DNA of 64,000 nt from Lihuaxuella thermophila (lineage in GTDB: Bacteria; Bacillota; Bacilli; Thermoactinomycetales; Thermoactinomycetaceae): NCBI RefSeq assembly GCF_900110165.1, contig NZ_FOCQ01000002.1, positions 124,001 to 188,000 on the forward strand, written 5' to 3'. The translations under genes were made by a program, and so were the position numbers. The notes beneath the pieces were generated by a model. That model did no database searches, was not told the DNA's origin, and saw only the letters and a program-made list of their open reading frames with translations. This document shows positions 39,898 through 49,158 of this stretch, in pieces; the stretch's first letter is position 1; the number at the start of each line of letters is the position of its first letter.

Positions 39898-40998
39898 GTG
39901 ATTACCAACCCGAAAGACCAGATTACGAGTTCACAGGCAGCTGTTGCCGTCGCTTCGATTCTTGTCGGGGCCGGAATCCTGACCCTCCCGAGATCAGCGG
40001 CCGAACAGATGAACACCCCTGATGGCTGGATTGCGGTCATTCTCGGCGGGCTGGTCACGATGGGGATCGCGGCGGTCCTTGTCAAGCTCAGCCAGCGGTT
40101 TCCGGGAAAAACGTTTTACCTCTACAGCCAGGAGATTGTGGGGAAATTTTTGGGTTATCTGCTCAGTCTCGTTCTGGTGGTTTACTTTACTTTGTTGGCG
40201 GGATTTGAAATACGGACGATGGGGGAAGTGACCAAGTCCTACTTGTTACTCGCTACTCCAAAAGAGGTTACCATGATCATGATGTTGTGGGTAGGCGTGT
40301 ATCTGGTTGTCGGAGGCATCAACCCAATGATGCGCCTGTTTGAAATTTTACTGCCGCCTACGGTCCTGATTTTCTTTGTGGTGCTCTTGCTGAGCTTACA
40401 AATTTTTGAACTCGATAACCTTCGCCCGGTTCTGGGGCAGGTGACACCCCTGTTCAAAGGTGTCCAAACCACCTCGCTTGCTTATGCGGGTGTGGAAGCG
40501 ATGCTCATCCTGACTGCGTTTATGAGAGAGCCGGATAAGGCGGTCAAAGCGGTCTTAGTCGGCATCGCCTTCCCGATCGCCTTTTACGTGATGACCATGG
40601 TGATGGTAATTGGCGGGCTGTCCGTCGATCTGGCCAAACTCACCACCTGGCCCACGATCTCCCTGATCCAGTCGTTTGAAGTGACCGGGATCGTGTTTGA
40701 ACGCTTTGAAACATTTTTGCTCGCGGTCTGGATTCTGCAGATTTTCACCACGTTTGCGAGTGCCTACTACTTTGCCGCCCTGGGTTTGTCCCAGTTGTTC
40801 AAAAAGAATATTCATCCTTTTATCTACGCCTTGCTGCCGCTCATCTACCTTGTCGCCATGACCCCGAAAAATGTGAACGATCTGTTTAAACTGGGAGATC
40901 TGCTCGGGTATATTTTTGTATTTGTGGCCGGCATCATGCCGCCCATTTTGCTGGCCATTGCCGTACTAAGGGGGAAAAAGCATGGACCGAAGGCATAG
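39898..40998 (+). CDS. Spore germinant receptor B subunit
   Basis: 366 residues, GTG about ten bases after AAAGGAAG. Ten predicted membrane helices, beginning with the amino-acid-permease-like QAAVAVASILVGAGILTLPR motif. GerB proteins belong to the APC superfamily and carry the ligand-binding pocket of the receptor. Its last 17 bases overlap the start of the C gene. A gutted second copy lies at 42247-42429. Confidence 0.95.
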   Translation: MITNPKDQITSSQAAVAVASILVGAGILTLPRSAAEQMNTPDGWIAVILGGLVTMGIAAVLVKLSQRFPGKTFYLYSQEIVGKFLGYLLSLVLVVYFTLLAGFEIRTMGEVTKSYLLLATPKEVTMIMMLWVGVYLVVGGINPMMRLFEILLPPTVLIFFVVLLLSLQIFELDNLRPVLGQVTPLFKGVQTTSLAYAGVEAMLILTAFMREPDKAVKAVLVGIAFPIAFYVMTMVMVIGGLSVDLAKLTTWPTISLIQSFEVTGIVFERFETFLLAVWILQIFTTFASAYYFAALGLSQLFKKNIHPFIYALLPLIYLVAMTPKNVNDLFKLGDLLGYIFVFVAGIMPPILLAIAVLRGKKHGPKA

Positions 40999-42193
40999 CC
41001 GGATACGTCTTCTGCTCGTTTCACTTGTATGGATCCTTGTACTGACCGGATGCTGGGATCTCAGAGAAATTGAAGAATTGAGGTTCGTAGTCGGACACGC
41101 GCTGGATCGGGCAGACGAAACTCCTGGGGATGAGTGGGCGGCAGAAGGAGCAGGATATAAAAAAAGGAACCGGATCCTGTTTACCCACCAGCAAGCCCTC
41201 CCCCGATTCATGGCCGCGGGAGCGCAGGACGGCGGATCCAAACAGCAAAAACCATACAAGAATACGGTTCTGACGGGCGACAACATCTATCAAATGGTTC
41301 CAGAAATCTCATTGCAGGATAGGGGAGGTGCGTTTGGACAGCACCTCAAGATCGTGGTGATCGGGGAAAGTCTTGCCCGAAACGTCAATCTGCAACAACT
41401 GCTGGATATCTATTTTCGTGCCCCGATGGTGAGAGGAAGCGTGCTCGTGTTTATAGCAAGAGGACGGGCGGGCGAAACACTGGAAACGAGGGAACCGGGG
41501 GAAGTTCCTTCCTTTCATCTTGTGGACATCGCCGATAATCAAAGGGAAACCACCCGCCTTTTGCCTCAGGTGACCATGAGCAAATTATCGGCAACATTGG
41601 CCGCCGAATCCAGCTTCCTCCTGCAAAGCGTTGCTGCCAAAGACGGAAAAGTAAAACTGATCGGCGCTGCCGTCATCAAGGGGAAAACAAAAAAGCTCAT
41701 CGGCTTTCTCAGCGAAGAGGAGCTGGAAGGTTTAAACTGGTTGACCGGTCAGGGATCCGGCGGCGCGGTCAAAGCTGTGTATGAAGAAGAGCGGAAGCCG
41801 GTCCTCTATTTGATCGATGAGATGAAAAGCCACATCCAACCCCGCGTTGAAGGCAACCGGATCTCCTTTGATGTCCGGGTTGAATTTGAAGGGCGACTGA
41901 TCGAAGACTGGTCAGTCCCGGGAAACGCTTTTGAAAGCAAACACCTGGAGAAAGTGGAAAAAGCCATCCATGATGAAGTGAGGAGGCAAGTGGGCCGGTC
42001 CCTGCATAAAATCCATCAGGAGTACCGGGCGGATGTGGCCGGATTCGGGAACCAGCTGAGAATCCGGTATCCCGAAGTATGGGAAAAAGTGAAAAAGGAC
42101 TGGGACAACGAGTTTAGCCGGGCCCGTGTCAATTACACAGTGAAAGTACAAATTCGCGATTTTGGCACGCAAGGAACCAAGCAGAAGGAGTAG
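40982..42193 (+). CDS. Spore germinant receptor C lipoprotein, copy 1
   Basis: 403 residues. Lipobox LTGC followed by the family start WDLREIEEL. Middle motifs QHLKIVVIGESLAR, LAAESSFLLQS and ENEKLIGF-like KTKKLIGFLSEEELEGLNWLTGQG match GerC. The C-terminal domain contains DWSVPGNAF and ends with the strand VKVQIRDFGTQGTK. It lies on the outer face of the spore inner membrane. Start codon overlaps the B gene. It is nearly the same as the copy at 42413-43627, roughly 80 percent identical by eye. Confidence 0.95.
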   Translation: MDRRHSRIRLLLVSLVWILVLTGCWDLREIEELRFVVGHALDRADETPGDEWAAEGAGYKKRNRILFTHQQALPRFMAAGAQDGGSKQQKPYKNTVLTGDNIYQMVPEISLQDRGGAFGQHLKIVVIGESLARNVNLQQLLDIYFRAPMVRGSVLVFIARGRAGETLETREPGEVPSFHLVDIADNQRETTRLLPQVTMSKLSATLAAESSFLLQSVAAKDGKVKLIGAAVIKGKTKKLIGFLSEEELEGLNWLTGQGSGGAVKAVYEEERKPVLYLIDEMKSHIQPRVEGNRISFDVRVEFEGRLIEDWSVPGNAFESKHLEKVEKAIHDEVRRQVGRSLHKIHQEYRADVAGFGNQLRIRYPEVWEKVKKDWDNEFSRARVNYTVKVQIRDFGTQGTKQKE

Positions 42194-42246
42194 AATCAAG
42201 CTCTTTTCTGAGATGGTAAAGGTACATCCAAAGGAAGTGGATACTC

Positions 42247-42429
42247 GTGATTGCCAACTCGAAAGACCCGTTTGGAACTGCCCAAACTGCGATCGCTGTC
42301 GGAGACCGGTCCCCTGTACCCGATGCCTGTGCCGGGTGTGGCTCCTTTACTCGGTTAAGCCTTTCTGTTGGTGGACATCCTGCTTCCGCTGCGCTGTACG
42401 AAGGGGGAAAGCATGGACCGAAGGCATAG
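42247..42429 (+). pseudogene. Remnant of a duplicated germinant receptor B gene
   Basis: The 5' end, including AAAGGAAGTGGA-like upstream sequence and GTG start, mirrors the intact B gene (MIANSKDPFGTAQTAIAVG versus MITNPKDQITSSQAAVAVA). The 3' end repeats GGKHGPKA and the same overlap with the C start. About 300 internal codons are missing. Near the end, the frame that matches the B gene is shifted (ILLPLR for ILLAIAVLR), so the 60-codon ORF is not a functional protein. Confidence 0.8.
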
Positions 42430-43627
42430 CCGCATGCGGCCATTGATCGTTGCACTTGTGTTGTTGCTTGTTACCACCGGATGCTGGGATCTCAAAGAAG
42501 TTGAAGAATTGAGGTTCACCGTAGGTGAAGGGCTGGATCGGGCAGAAGAAGAAACTCCCGGGGATGAGTGGGCGGCAGAAGGCGGCGGATATAAAAAAAG
42601 AAACCTGATCCTGTTTACCCAACAGCTGGCCCTCCCCGAGTTCATCGCCGCCGCAGGAAAACAAAACGGCGGACAGCAGCAAAAACCTTACCAAAATATT
42701 GTTTTGACGGGCGACAGCACCTTTCAAATGGCCTCAGAACCCTCATTGGGACATCAAGGGGGTACGTTCGGGCAGCATCTCAAAGTGCTTGTCATCGGAG
42801 AAGCGCTTGCGCGGACCGTCAACCTGCAACAACTGCTGAATGAGTACTTTCGCAGCCCGACCGTGAGAAGGAGCGTGCTCGTGTTTATTGCCAGAGGGCG
42901 GGCCAAAGATACATTGGAAACGCAGGAGCCGGGGGAGATTCCCTCCTTTCGCCTCGTCGACATCGCCGATAATGAAAAGGAAACCACCCGCCTTCTGCCC
43001 CCGATGAATTTAGGGAAAGTAAACAGCAAGCTGGCAGCCGAATCCAGTTTCCTCTTGCAAAGCATTGCCTCCAAAGCAGGAATCGTCAAATTTATCGGGG
43101 CTGCCGTGATCAAGGGGAAAACAAAAAAGCTGATCGGTTTTCTCAGCGAAGAGGAGCTGGAAGGTTTAAACTGGTTGACCGGTCAGGGAGGCGGCGGCGC
43201 GATCAAAGCCGTGTATGAAGAACAGCGCCAGCCTGCCGTCTATATGATCGATAAACTGAACAGCCACATCCACCCCCGCGTTGAAGGCAACCGGATCTCC
43301 TTTGATGTCGGGATTGAATTTGAAGGCCGGCTGATCGAAGACTGGGCGATCCCGGGGAACGCTTTTGAAAGCAAACACCTGAAGAAAGTGGAAAAAGCCT
43401 TCCATGATGAAGTGAGAAAACGGGTGGACCGGTCCCTGAACAAAATCCAGCACGAGTATCAAGCGGATGTGGCCGGATTTGGCAACCAGCTGAGGATCCG
43501 GTATCCCGAAGTATGGGAAAAAGTGAAAAAAGACTGGGACAAGGAATTTAGCCGGGCCCGTATCAAGTACACGGTGACTATACAAATTCGTGATTTTGGC
43601 ACGCAAGGCTCGAAGCTGAAAGAGTAA
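42413..43627 (+). CDS. Spore germinant receptor C lipoprotein, copy 2
   Basis: 404 residues, ATG at 42413 by homology with copy 1. Lipobox VTTGC, then WDLKEVEELRFTVGEGLDRAEEE. All GerC blocks seen in copy 1 are present, with changes spread evenly and mostly conservative, so it appears to be under selection. Without its own A and B subunits it may swap into the upstream receptor, altering activity, or serve a receptor encoded elsewhere. Confidence 0.93.
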   Translation: MDRRHSRMRPLIVALVLLLVTTGCWDLKEVEELRFTVGEGLDRAEEETPGDEWAAEGGGYKKRNLILFTQQLALPEFIAAAGKQNGGQQQKPYQNIVLTGDSTFQMASEPSLGHQGGTFGQHLKVLVIGEALARTVNLQQLLNEYFRSPTVRRSVLVFIARGRAKDTLETQEPGEIPSFRLVDIADNEKETTRLLPPMNLGKVNSKLAAESSFLLQSIASKAGIVKFIGAAVIKGKTKKLIGFLSEEELEGLNWLTGQGGGGAIKAVYEEQRQPAVYMIDKLNSHIHPRVEGNRISFDVGIEFEGRLIEDWAIPGNAFESKHLKKVEKAFHDEVRKRVDRSLNKIQHEYQADVAGFGNQLRIRYPEVWEKVKKDWDKEFSRARIKYTVTIQIRDFGTQGSKLKE

Positions 43628-43823
43628 ATCAGTTTCTGCTGTCCGGGCATAAGGAACAGCTTGGAAGCGATGCCGAAACCACTTTTGAATGACTCTACCG
43701 ACAAGCACCGATGACTGCATCCTTCGTGCTTCTTCTCCGCCGGCACAGGAGAAAAACAACAACCAAACCGACTGACCCGGCCGATCAGAAACAGGCCGGA
43801 TGTCTCCCATCAAGTTGCCAATG

Positions 43824-43850
43824 ACGCTCTCTTTTTACGGAGAGCGTTTG
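43824..43850 (+). terminator. Terminator of the germinant receptor operon
   Basis: ACGCTCTC (43824-43831), loop TTTTTACG, GAGAGCGT (43840-43847), then TTGTTG. Between 43628 and 43823 nothing else was recognised. Confidence 0.6.
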
Positions 43851-43886
43851 TTGATGCGGATTTTTCTATCTATTAACATGATTTCT

Positions 43887-43975
43887 TTCACATCGAGCAT
43901 AAAATCCCGCTATAATTGACTATGGTACGTACTGGACTGTTGAAAAAAGTGAAGAGGATGACCCCGGTACGGACT
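43887..43975 (+). promoter_or_regulatory. Promoter and direct repeats upstream of the ParM-like gene
   Basis: TTCACA (43887-43892), 18 bases, TATAAT (43911-43916). Downstream, GGTACGTACT (43924-43933) and GGTACGGACT (43966-43975) are 42 bases apart. Repeats at this place could bind the ribbon-helix-helix protein, as parC sites do in ParMRC loci, but two copies are few. Confidence 0.4.
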
Positions 43976-44049
43976 CAGATCCTGACCGCTTTTTGTTTGC
44001 ATGCCTGCAGTCAGGACGATAGCCAACATATGTTGAAGGGTGGGTCACG

Positions 44050-44844
44050 ATGTTAGTTGCAGTTGATGCCGGAAGGAGCTATGTCAAGACGGTTACGGGC
44101 AACCGGAAATTTCTCTTTCCCAGCAAAATCTCCAAAGCACGCCAGCGGACATTTATCCAGACGTTAGAAGACGATATGGAAATCACCTATCAGGGAAAAG
44201 ATTATTTTGTCGGACAGCTGGCTGAACGGGAAGGATCTTTTACCCGTCAAATGATGACGGAAAGCAAAGTCAATACGGAAACCCTTCTCTTTATCTTAAC
44301 CGCTCTGTTTCAGGCGGGGGCTTTTGGTCATATCCATCTGGTCACGGGTGTGCCGATCAATATGTACAGAGAAGATGAGCGGACACGTCTTAGGGCTTTG
44401 CTGGAAGGCGAACACGAGATCATCCTCAACGGGACATACCGGAAAATTTATATCAAAAAAGCGGCCATCACGATTGAAGGGGGTGCAGCCTACTGGGTGC
44501 ATAAACGGATGGGAACCGTGAGAATCGTTGACCCGGGAGCCCGCACCACCAACTATGCCACTTTTAAGGACGGCATCTTTATCGATCGGGAAAGCGGAAC
44601 CATTCCAAAGGGATGGGAAAACGTGCGCGATGCAGACCCGGAAGAGATGGCCGCGATGATCGTCGGCTACCTGGGAGGAATGTGGGATACCTCTGATGTC
44701 GTCGAGCTGGTCGGAGGAAAAGCACACGAGCTGTTGGAGCCGTTTAAAAGGGCGGGCTTCGGATTTACGACCGCGTTTGAAGATCCTCAGTTTGCCAATG
44801 CCCTGGGGTACTATGCCTTAGGGAAGGAGACGATCGGCGAATGA
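44050..44844 (+). CDS. Actin-like ParM/StbA-family protein
   Basis: 264 residues, ATG after GAAGGGTGGG. The actin-fold signatures are visible: phosphate 1 loop VAVDAGRSYVKTV near the N-terminus, a VTGVPINMY strand-loop, and the phosphate 2 loop VRIVDPGARTTNYATF around residue 160, followed by GTIPKGWENV. It is shorter than typical ParM (about 320). Actin-like ParM filaments push plasmid copies apart. Its stop overlaps the next gene by four bases (ATGA), as in parMR operons. A chromosomal cassette like this may come from an integrated plasmid or have been recruited for another role. Confidence 0.82.
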   Translation: MLVAVDAGRSYVKTVTGNRKFLFPSKISKARQRTFIQTLEDDMEITYQGKDYFVGQLAEREGSFTRQMMTESKVNTETLLFILTALFQAGAFGHIHLVTGVPINMYREDERTRLRALLEGEHEIILNGTYRKIYIKKAAITIEGGAAYWVHKRMGTVRIVDPGARTTNYATFKDGIFIDRESGTIPKGWENVRDADPEEMAAMIVGYLGGMWDTSDVVELVGGKAHELLEPFKRAGFGFTTAFEDPQFANALGYYALGKETIGE

Positions 44845-45128
44845 GTACATATAAAAAGAGGGAACGAAGGCAGGTTTCGTTCAATACCGAAGATGCGGTC
44901 GAGCTGGAATTATTAAAGTTTGCCGACCGGGAGGATATCAATTTCTCCGGATTGGTGAAAAACCTTCTTTTTGCTTATAAAATGGGACAATTACAGCCCC
45001 GGGAGATTTCTGCTTCTGTCAGGCAGCCGGAACGGCCCCTGACAACCAATATGAGAAACAAAGGGAGTATGGAACGAACGGCCGGATTAAGTCAAATTAA
45101 AGCAAGCGGCATGCCCTTTGACTTTTAA
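44841..45128 (+). CDS. Ribbon-helix-helix DNA-binding protein (ParR-like partner)
   Basis: 95 residues, coupled to the ParM-like gene by a 4-base overlap. Residues 8-48 fit a ribbon-helix-helix unit: strand RRQVSFNTE, helix AVELELLKFADRE, turn INFSG, helix LVKNLLFAYKMGQ. The C-terminal 45 residues are polar and probably disordered, where ParR proteins bind the end of the actin filament. It is likely the adaptor linking DNA to the filament; inferred from fold and operon position only. Confidence 0.72.
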   Translation: MSTYKKRERRQVSFNTEDAVELELLKFADREDINFSGLVKNLLFAYKMGQLQPREISASVRQPERPLTTNMRNKGSMERTAGLSQIKASGMPFDF

Positions 45129-45191
45129 TCGCGGACAACATTCCGATGAGAAACATCATTCTGCCAAGACATCTTTGAGGGGAGAGTGCGT

Positions 45192-45521
45192 ATGCAGAAA
45201 CATACATTTAGCGTTCCTTATTCGGTGGTTGAAAAACTTCCTGCCAAAGAACGGTTTCTCTACTACGAATTATGCCGTTTGGCTGCTCCGAGGAATTATT
45301 TTGACACGGAATTTAAAATTTCCGTTCCCAAAGGCGGCTTGATCAGTTCTACCCGGCGATTGTCCAACATCATTGACTATTCCTATTCCCTGACTTCGGA
45401 ACTGATTGACAATCTGGTTGAGAAAAAATTGATTGAGATGACTCCCATCGATACAGGGAGCAAGGTTCCAACCTTTTTTATGATTCAGGTCTTTGAAGTG
45501 TATGCTCCCTCCCACTCATAA
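45192..45521 (+). CDS. Small winged-helix-like protein
   Basis: 109 residues, ATG seven bases after GAGGGGAG; a GTG two codons upstream lies too close. The sequence suggests a winged helix: a helix around AKERFLYYELCRLA, a segment LISSTRRLSNIIDYSYSLTSELIDNLVEKKLIEMTPI that reads as helix-turn-helix plus wing, and a final strand FFMIQVFEVY. It recalls N-terminal domains of plasmid or phage replication proteins. Third gene of the ParM-like unit; function unknown. Confidence 0.65.
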   Translation: MQKHTFSVPYSVVEKLPAKERFLYYELCRLAAPRNYFDTEFKISVPKGGLISSTRRLSNIIDYSYSLTSELIDNLVEKKLIEMTPIDTGSKVPTFFMIQVFEVYAPSHS

Positions 45522-45569
45522 ATGTTCCGTGAAACCCCCACCGGGAACGGGAGTGGTGCTTAGCCAAAA

Positions 45570-45620
45570 GAGAGAAGAGCTGTCTCGTCCCGACAGCTCT
45601 TCATTCGTTTTTCGCGGTCT
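45570..45620. terminator. Bidirectional terminator
   Basis: GAAGAGCTGTC (45574-45584) pairs perfectly with GACAGCTCTTC (45592-45602). Rightward tail ATTCGTTTTT, leftward tail TCTCTTTTGG, so it serves both the ParM-like unit and the RocR-like gene. Confidence 0.85.
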
Positions 45621-45666
45621 GCTTCCGTGCCGTCCGTGTGCGCATCTGTTCCCGTCAAACGGCCCC

Positions 45667-47082
45667 TCATTCCATCCTCAGTTTCTTAAGCCTGTATTGC
45701 AGCGTTTGCCGGGGGATTCCCAGACGTCTGGCCGCTTTGAGCACGTTTCCCTGCGATTCCCGGAGCGCTTGCTTGATCATGCTCTCTTCCACCCGGGTGA
45801 GCACTTCACGCAGATTTTTTACTTCGGGAATGAATTCCGCGTCAAGGTGACGGCGGAGGGGATGAAAGTGAGAAGGGAGATGTTCCAGTTTCATCTCTGA
45901 TCCGGTCGCCAGATTGAGCGCCCCCTCCACCGTGTTCTCCAATTCCCGGACATTGCCCGGCCAGTCGTAATGCCTGAAGGCATCGATCACTTCGTCAGCC
46001 ACCTTTTCCACCCGGGTGGGCACATGTTCCTTTGCTTTTTGCAAAAAATGACGCGTTAACAGTTCGATATCTTCTTTTCGCTCCCTCAGCGGGGGAAGAT
46101 GAATCCCAACCACATGAATGCGGTAATACAGGTCCCGGCGCAACCGGCCTTCCTGAATGCTCCGGAGCGGGTCCTCATTGGTAGCCACAACAATCCGCAC
46201 ATTCACGGAACGCATCTCCGTGCCTCCCACTCTCCGCACCGCTCCTTCCTCCAGCACCCTGAGCAGCTTGGCCTGCACATCGATCGGCATGGCATGGATC
46301 TCATCCAAAAAGAGGGTTCCACCATCGGCCAGTTCAAATAATCCCGGACGGTCTTCGGCCCCGGTAAAAGCCCCTTTGACCGTCCCAAACAGAATTCCCT
46401 CGAGCAGGGAGGACGGAATGGCGGCGCAATTTTGCGCGATCAACGGCTGGTTGCGCCGGGGGGAATGGCTGTGGATCGACTGGACGATCAATTCTTTGCC
46501 CGTTCCGGTCTCTCCGATGACCAACACGGGTGAACGGGTAAAGGAAGCCCGTTTGGCCCGTTCGATTTCCCTCAGCATAACCGGGTTTTGCGTAATAATA
46601 TCTTCAAAGCGAAAGAAGCGTGGTTGGAGTACCGTTTCTTTCGCTCGTGGTTCACGCATTCGCTCCTGCAGGTCGATCACTTTCTCCGACAGCTCTTTCA
46701 TGCGCGTAATATCCCGGGAAATCTCGACAGCACCGACGATTTCACCCGCGCGACACAAGGGTACGGTCCGGTTGACGGTTGTAATCTGTTTGCCTTTCCG
46801 ATTCACGTACGTTTGCTGCTGCTCACCCATCGGGATTCCTGTTTCCAGCACGTTCATCAGCGTGCTCGTTTTCTGCGTCAGCGATGGAAACGCCTCCAAC
46901 ACGTGGACTCCCATCACTTCTTCCACTGCCAATCCATCCAGCAGGGAAGCGGCCCGGTTGTAAAAAATGGTGATTCCCTCCGCATTGACGATGTGAATTC
47001 CCTCATCCAACGACTCCAGGAGATCCCGAGCCATATCTTCCGTAATTTCAGAATGGTTCCGCTGACCGGACACTTCCCCCAC
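45667..47082 (-). CDS. Sigma-54-dependent activator with PAS domain (RocR-like)
   Basis: 471 residues, close to RocR of Bacillus (461). A PAS domain (about 20-140, ESLDEGIHIVNAEGITIFYN) is followed by AAA+ with Walker A GETGTGKE, an intact sigma-54 contact loop GAFTGA, Walker B GGTLFLDEIHAM and a Fis-type C-terminal HTH (NVLKAARRLGIPRQTLQYRLKKL). RocR activates arginine/ornithine catabolism genes. Here no roc gene is adjacent, so the effector is a guess. Start is uncertain: GTG at 47082, or GTG three codons later after GGGGGAA. Confidence 0.85.
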   Translation of the reverse strand: MGEVSGQRNHSEITEDMARDLLESLDEGIHIVNAEGITIFYNRAASLLDGLAVEEVMGVHVLEAFPSLTQKTSTLMNVLETGIPMGEQQQTYVNRKGKQITTVNRTVPLCRAGEIVGAVEISRDITRMKELSEKVIDLQERMREPRAKETVLQPRFFRFEDIITQNPVMLREIERAKRASFTRSPVLVIGETGTGKELIVQSIHSHSPRRNQPLIAQNCAAIPSSLLEGILFGTVKGAFTGAEDRPGLFELADGGTLFLDEIHAMPIDVQAKLLRVLEEGAVRRVGGTEMRSVNVRIVVATNEDPLRSIQEGRLRRDLYYRIHVVGIHLPPLRERKEDIELLTRHFLQKAKEHVPTRVEKVADEVIDAFRHYDWPGNVRELENTVEGALNLATGSEMKLEHLPSHFHPLRRHLDAEFIPEVKNLREVLTRVEESMIKQALRESQGNVLKAARRLGIPRQTLQYRLKKLRME

Positions 47083-47189
47083 CCCCCTGAGATGCCACGA
47101 CTAATGGTCGGAATGTGATGAAAATTCGTCATTTTAAATTGTAACGGGCGGAAGGGGAAGTGTCCAGAAACAGAAAACATTGAAGTTGT

Positions 47190-47237
47190 AAAAGAAAAAG
47201 AAGGCATCGGAGGTACTCCTCAGCCTTCTTTTTTTAA
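47190..47237. terminator. Terminator of the cell-wall-binding protein gene
   Basis: AAGAAGGC (47198-47205) pairs with GCCTTCTT (47223-47230). T-rich tails occur on both strands (leftward TTTTTCTTTT). Confidence 0.8.
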
Positions 47238-47238
47238 A

Positions 47239-48942
47239 TTACGGAATGTAGCTGGACAGTTGTTTCTCGACATCAGCGGAGACTGCACCTACGCCACCCA
47301 GAATGGTGATCACTTCTGCTCCGTAAGTACCAAAGTATTCAGCGGTAAATTTATCTACAGCCGTCGGCCGGGTCAAAATGATCGGAGCTCCACTGTACGA
47401 AGCAAGCGGGCCACCGGACAAGGCATCCGGGAAGAGATCTCCGCGGGATACCACATTATGTCCGCCTAAATGCAAACCAAAAAAGTCTGCTACAATGGTC
47501 GCCGTCTCATAACGGGTAGATCCGCCCAGACGAATCACTTGTTTACCCAAGGATTTCAGTTTTTGCTCCACTTGAGTTCCGATGACACCAGTACCGCCGA
47601 CAAGGAAATAGGTGTTGATTTCATTGTGGGCTTTCACAAAGCTTTCGATCGATGCCGGCATAAAGTCTTTCTTCGTCAGAAGCACAGGCGAGAAAAACTG
47701 TCCTGCCGGGCTGGATGCGGCCAAGGCATCCGGGAAGTCAAGGCCGGAAGCCAGGAAAGCTGAATCAGACTTGAATTCCGGATCGATATTCATCAGACGC
47801 TCTGCGATTAATTTAGAAACCTCGTAACGATCTGCTCCTGCGATGCGGTCAATCACTACATCGTTGTTGAGAGCGGATTTGATTTGCGACTCAACAGTAG
47901 CTGAAACAGCACCGGTACCGCCGAGGATGATCACTCGTTTCGGTTGGCGGCGTTGAATTTCTGCTTTAATGGGCGCTTCCAGATTGTTCGATCTGGTCAG
48001 GAGAACAGGCGCCGCTTCCAGGGAAGCCAGTGGACCGCCGGACAAAGCATCCGGGAAGAGTTCACCGCGCGCTACGATGACCGTATCCGACAACACAGGA
48101 ATCTTTTTGCTGATATTGGCGGATACTTCATAGCGGTTAGCCCCGGCAATCCGTTCGATTCCCGGAACCATCACATCATACATTTTACCGTTTAAGTTTC
48201 CGTCAGTATTTACGGCTTCTACATCAACTGCGTTATAGCCTAATTGCACAGGAACAGACTTGGAAAAAGGACCAGCCGGTGCCATAACAGGAGTTTCCTG
48301 GGAGCTTGTATGGATCGTTACCTCGCTATCCGAGTCTCCGGAAACAGTCAAAGATTTGGCATTTTTCGCCAACCGCACCTCGGTTTGGGAAGGAGAAGTG
48401 ACGGTCAGTTTAGGGAGGACATTCGTTCCTTCAAAAGTGAAACCGCTGAGCTTCAGATTGTACTGAACCTGGTCAGCACCTATCGTCATGAGAATATATT
48501 CCCCGGGAGCAATGGATTCTCCATTGCCAATCGGCTGCAGGTCTTCCGGCGAGGGGTCCAGAGCATTGACATTGAAAATCAAGGCTTCGTACTGGTCAGC
48601 GTTTGCTCCTTTATCCATCTGAACAGTACCTGCCTGGGTAACCGTAAAAGCATAAGCATGATATCCATTTTCCGCAAGTGTACCGGTATAAGTCTGTTCC
48701 GTCACTGCAGTGCTCTCAGCGCTCAATGTATTGCGGGTGTTCAGCGCTTTGGACGACTGTTTTTGCTGCCCGTCGTAATGCTGCTCCAGTTGACGGATTA
48801 CTTTCAATTTTTTCGCATTCAAGAGCTCCTCTTCCAGATTCATCTTGCTTTCCGCATGGGAAAACTGCGGGAATGCAAGCATGGAGGAAATCACGGCTGC
48901 GGAGAGAACTCCGGATACCCATTTGCGATGTCCTTTTGCCAA
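47239..48942 (-). CDS. Secreted protein with three cell-wall-binding type 2 repeats
   Basis: 567 residues from TTG at 48942, nine bases after AAGGGGG. Signal peptide (GHRKWVSGVLSAAVISSMLAF ending SHAES). A middle beta-rich region (about 90-260) resembles a pre-peptidase / Ig-like segment. The C-terminal 320 residues hold three CWB2 units, each with RIAGANRYEVS or RLGGSTRYETA, then ARGELFPDALSGGPLAS-type, PVLLT and ILGGTGAVS-type motifs. CWB2 domains bind anionic wall polymers. No catalytic domain is recognised, so it is a structural or adhesin-like wall protein. Monocistronic. Confidence 0.88.
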   Translation of the reverse strand: MAKGHRKWVSGVLSAAVISSMLAFPQFSHAESKMNLEEELLNAKKLKVIRQLEQHYDGQQKQSSKALNTRNTLSAESTAVTEQTYTGTLAENGYHAYAFTVTQAGTVQMDKGANADQYEALIFNVNALDPSPEDLQPIGNGESIAPGEYILMTIGADQVQYNLKLSGFTFEGTNVLPKLTVTSPSQTEVRLAKNAKSLTVSGDSDSEVTIHTSSQETPVMAPAGPFSKSVPVQLGYNAVDVEAVNTDGNLNGKMYDVMVPGIERIAGANRYEVSANISKKIPVLSDTVIVARGELFPDALSGGPLASLEAAPVLLTRSNNLEAPIKAEIQRRQPKRVIILGGTGAVSATVESQIKSALNNDVVIDRIAGADRYEVSKLIAERLMNIDPEFKSDSAFLASGLDFPDALAASSPAGQFFSPVLLTKKDFMPASIESFVKAHNEINTYFLVGGTGVIGTQVEQKLKSLGKQVIRLGGSTRYETATIVADFFGLHLGGHNVVSRGDLFPDALSGGPLASYSGAPIILTRPTAVDKFTAEYFGTYGAEVITILGGVGAVSADVEKQLSSYIP

Positions 48943-49104
48943 ATAAGTTGCCCCCTTCAGAGAGTAAAGTGGAATGATAGCTTCCATACTAGTTATTCGA
49001 AGGGGACATTTTTTTTGGTGTCCATGTTAAAAAATTTTTTTGGACAAATGGTAGAAAATTGTGGATAGCGGCCGACCCGGCAGATCTCCCGGACCTTCAG
49101 CAAA

Positions 49105-49140
49105 GAAAAAAGCCGGGAAACGGGTCCCGGCTTCGTTTTT
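49105..49140. terminator. Terminator downstream of argS
   Basis: AGCCGGGA (49111-49118) and TCCCGGCT (49125-49132); leftward tail TTTTTCTTTG. Confidence 0.85.
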
Positions 49141-49158
49141 CACTCCGATCGGTTGCGA

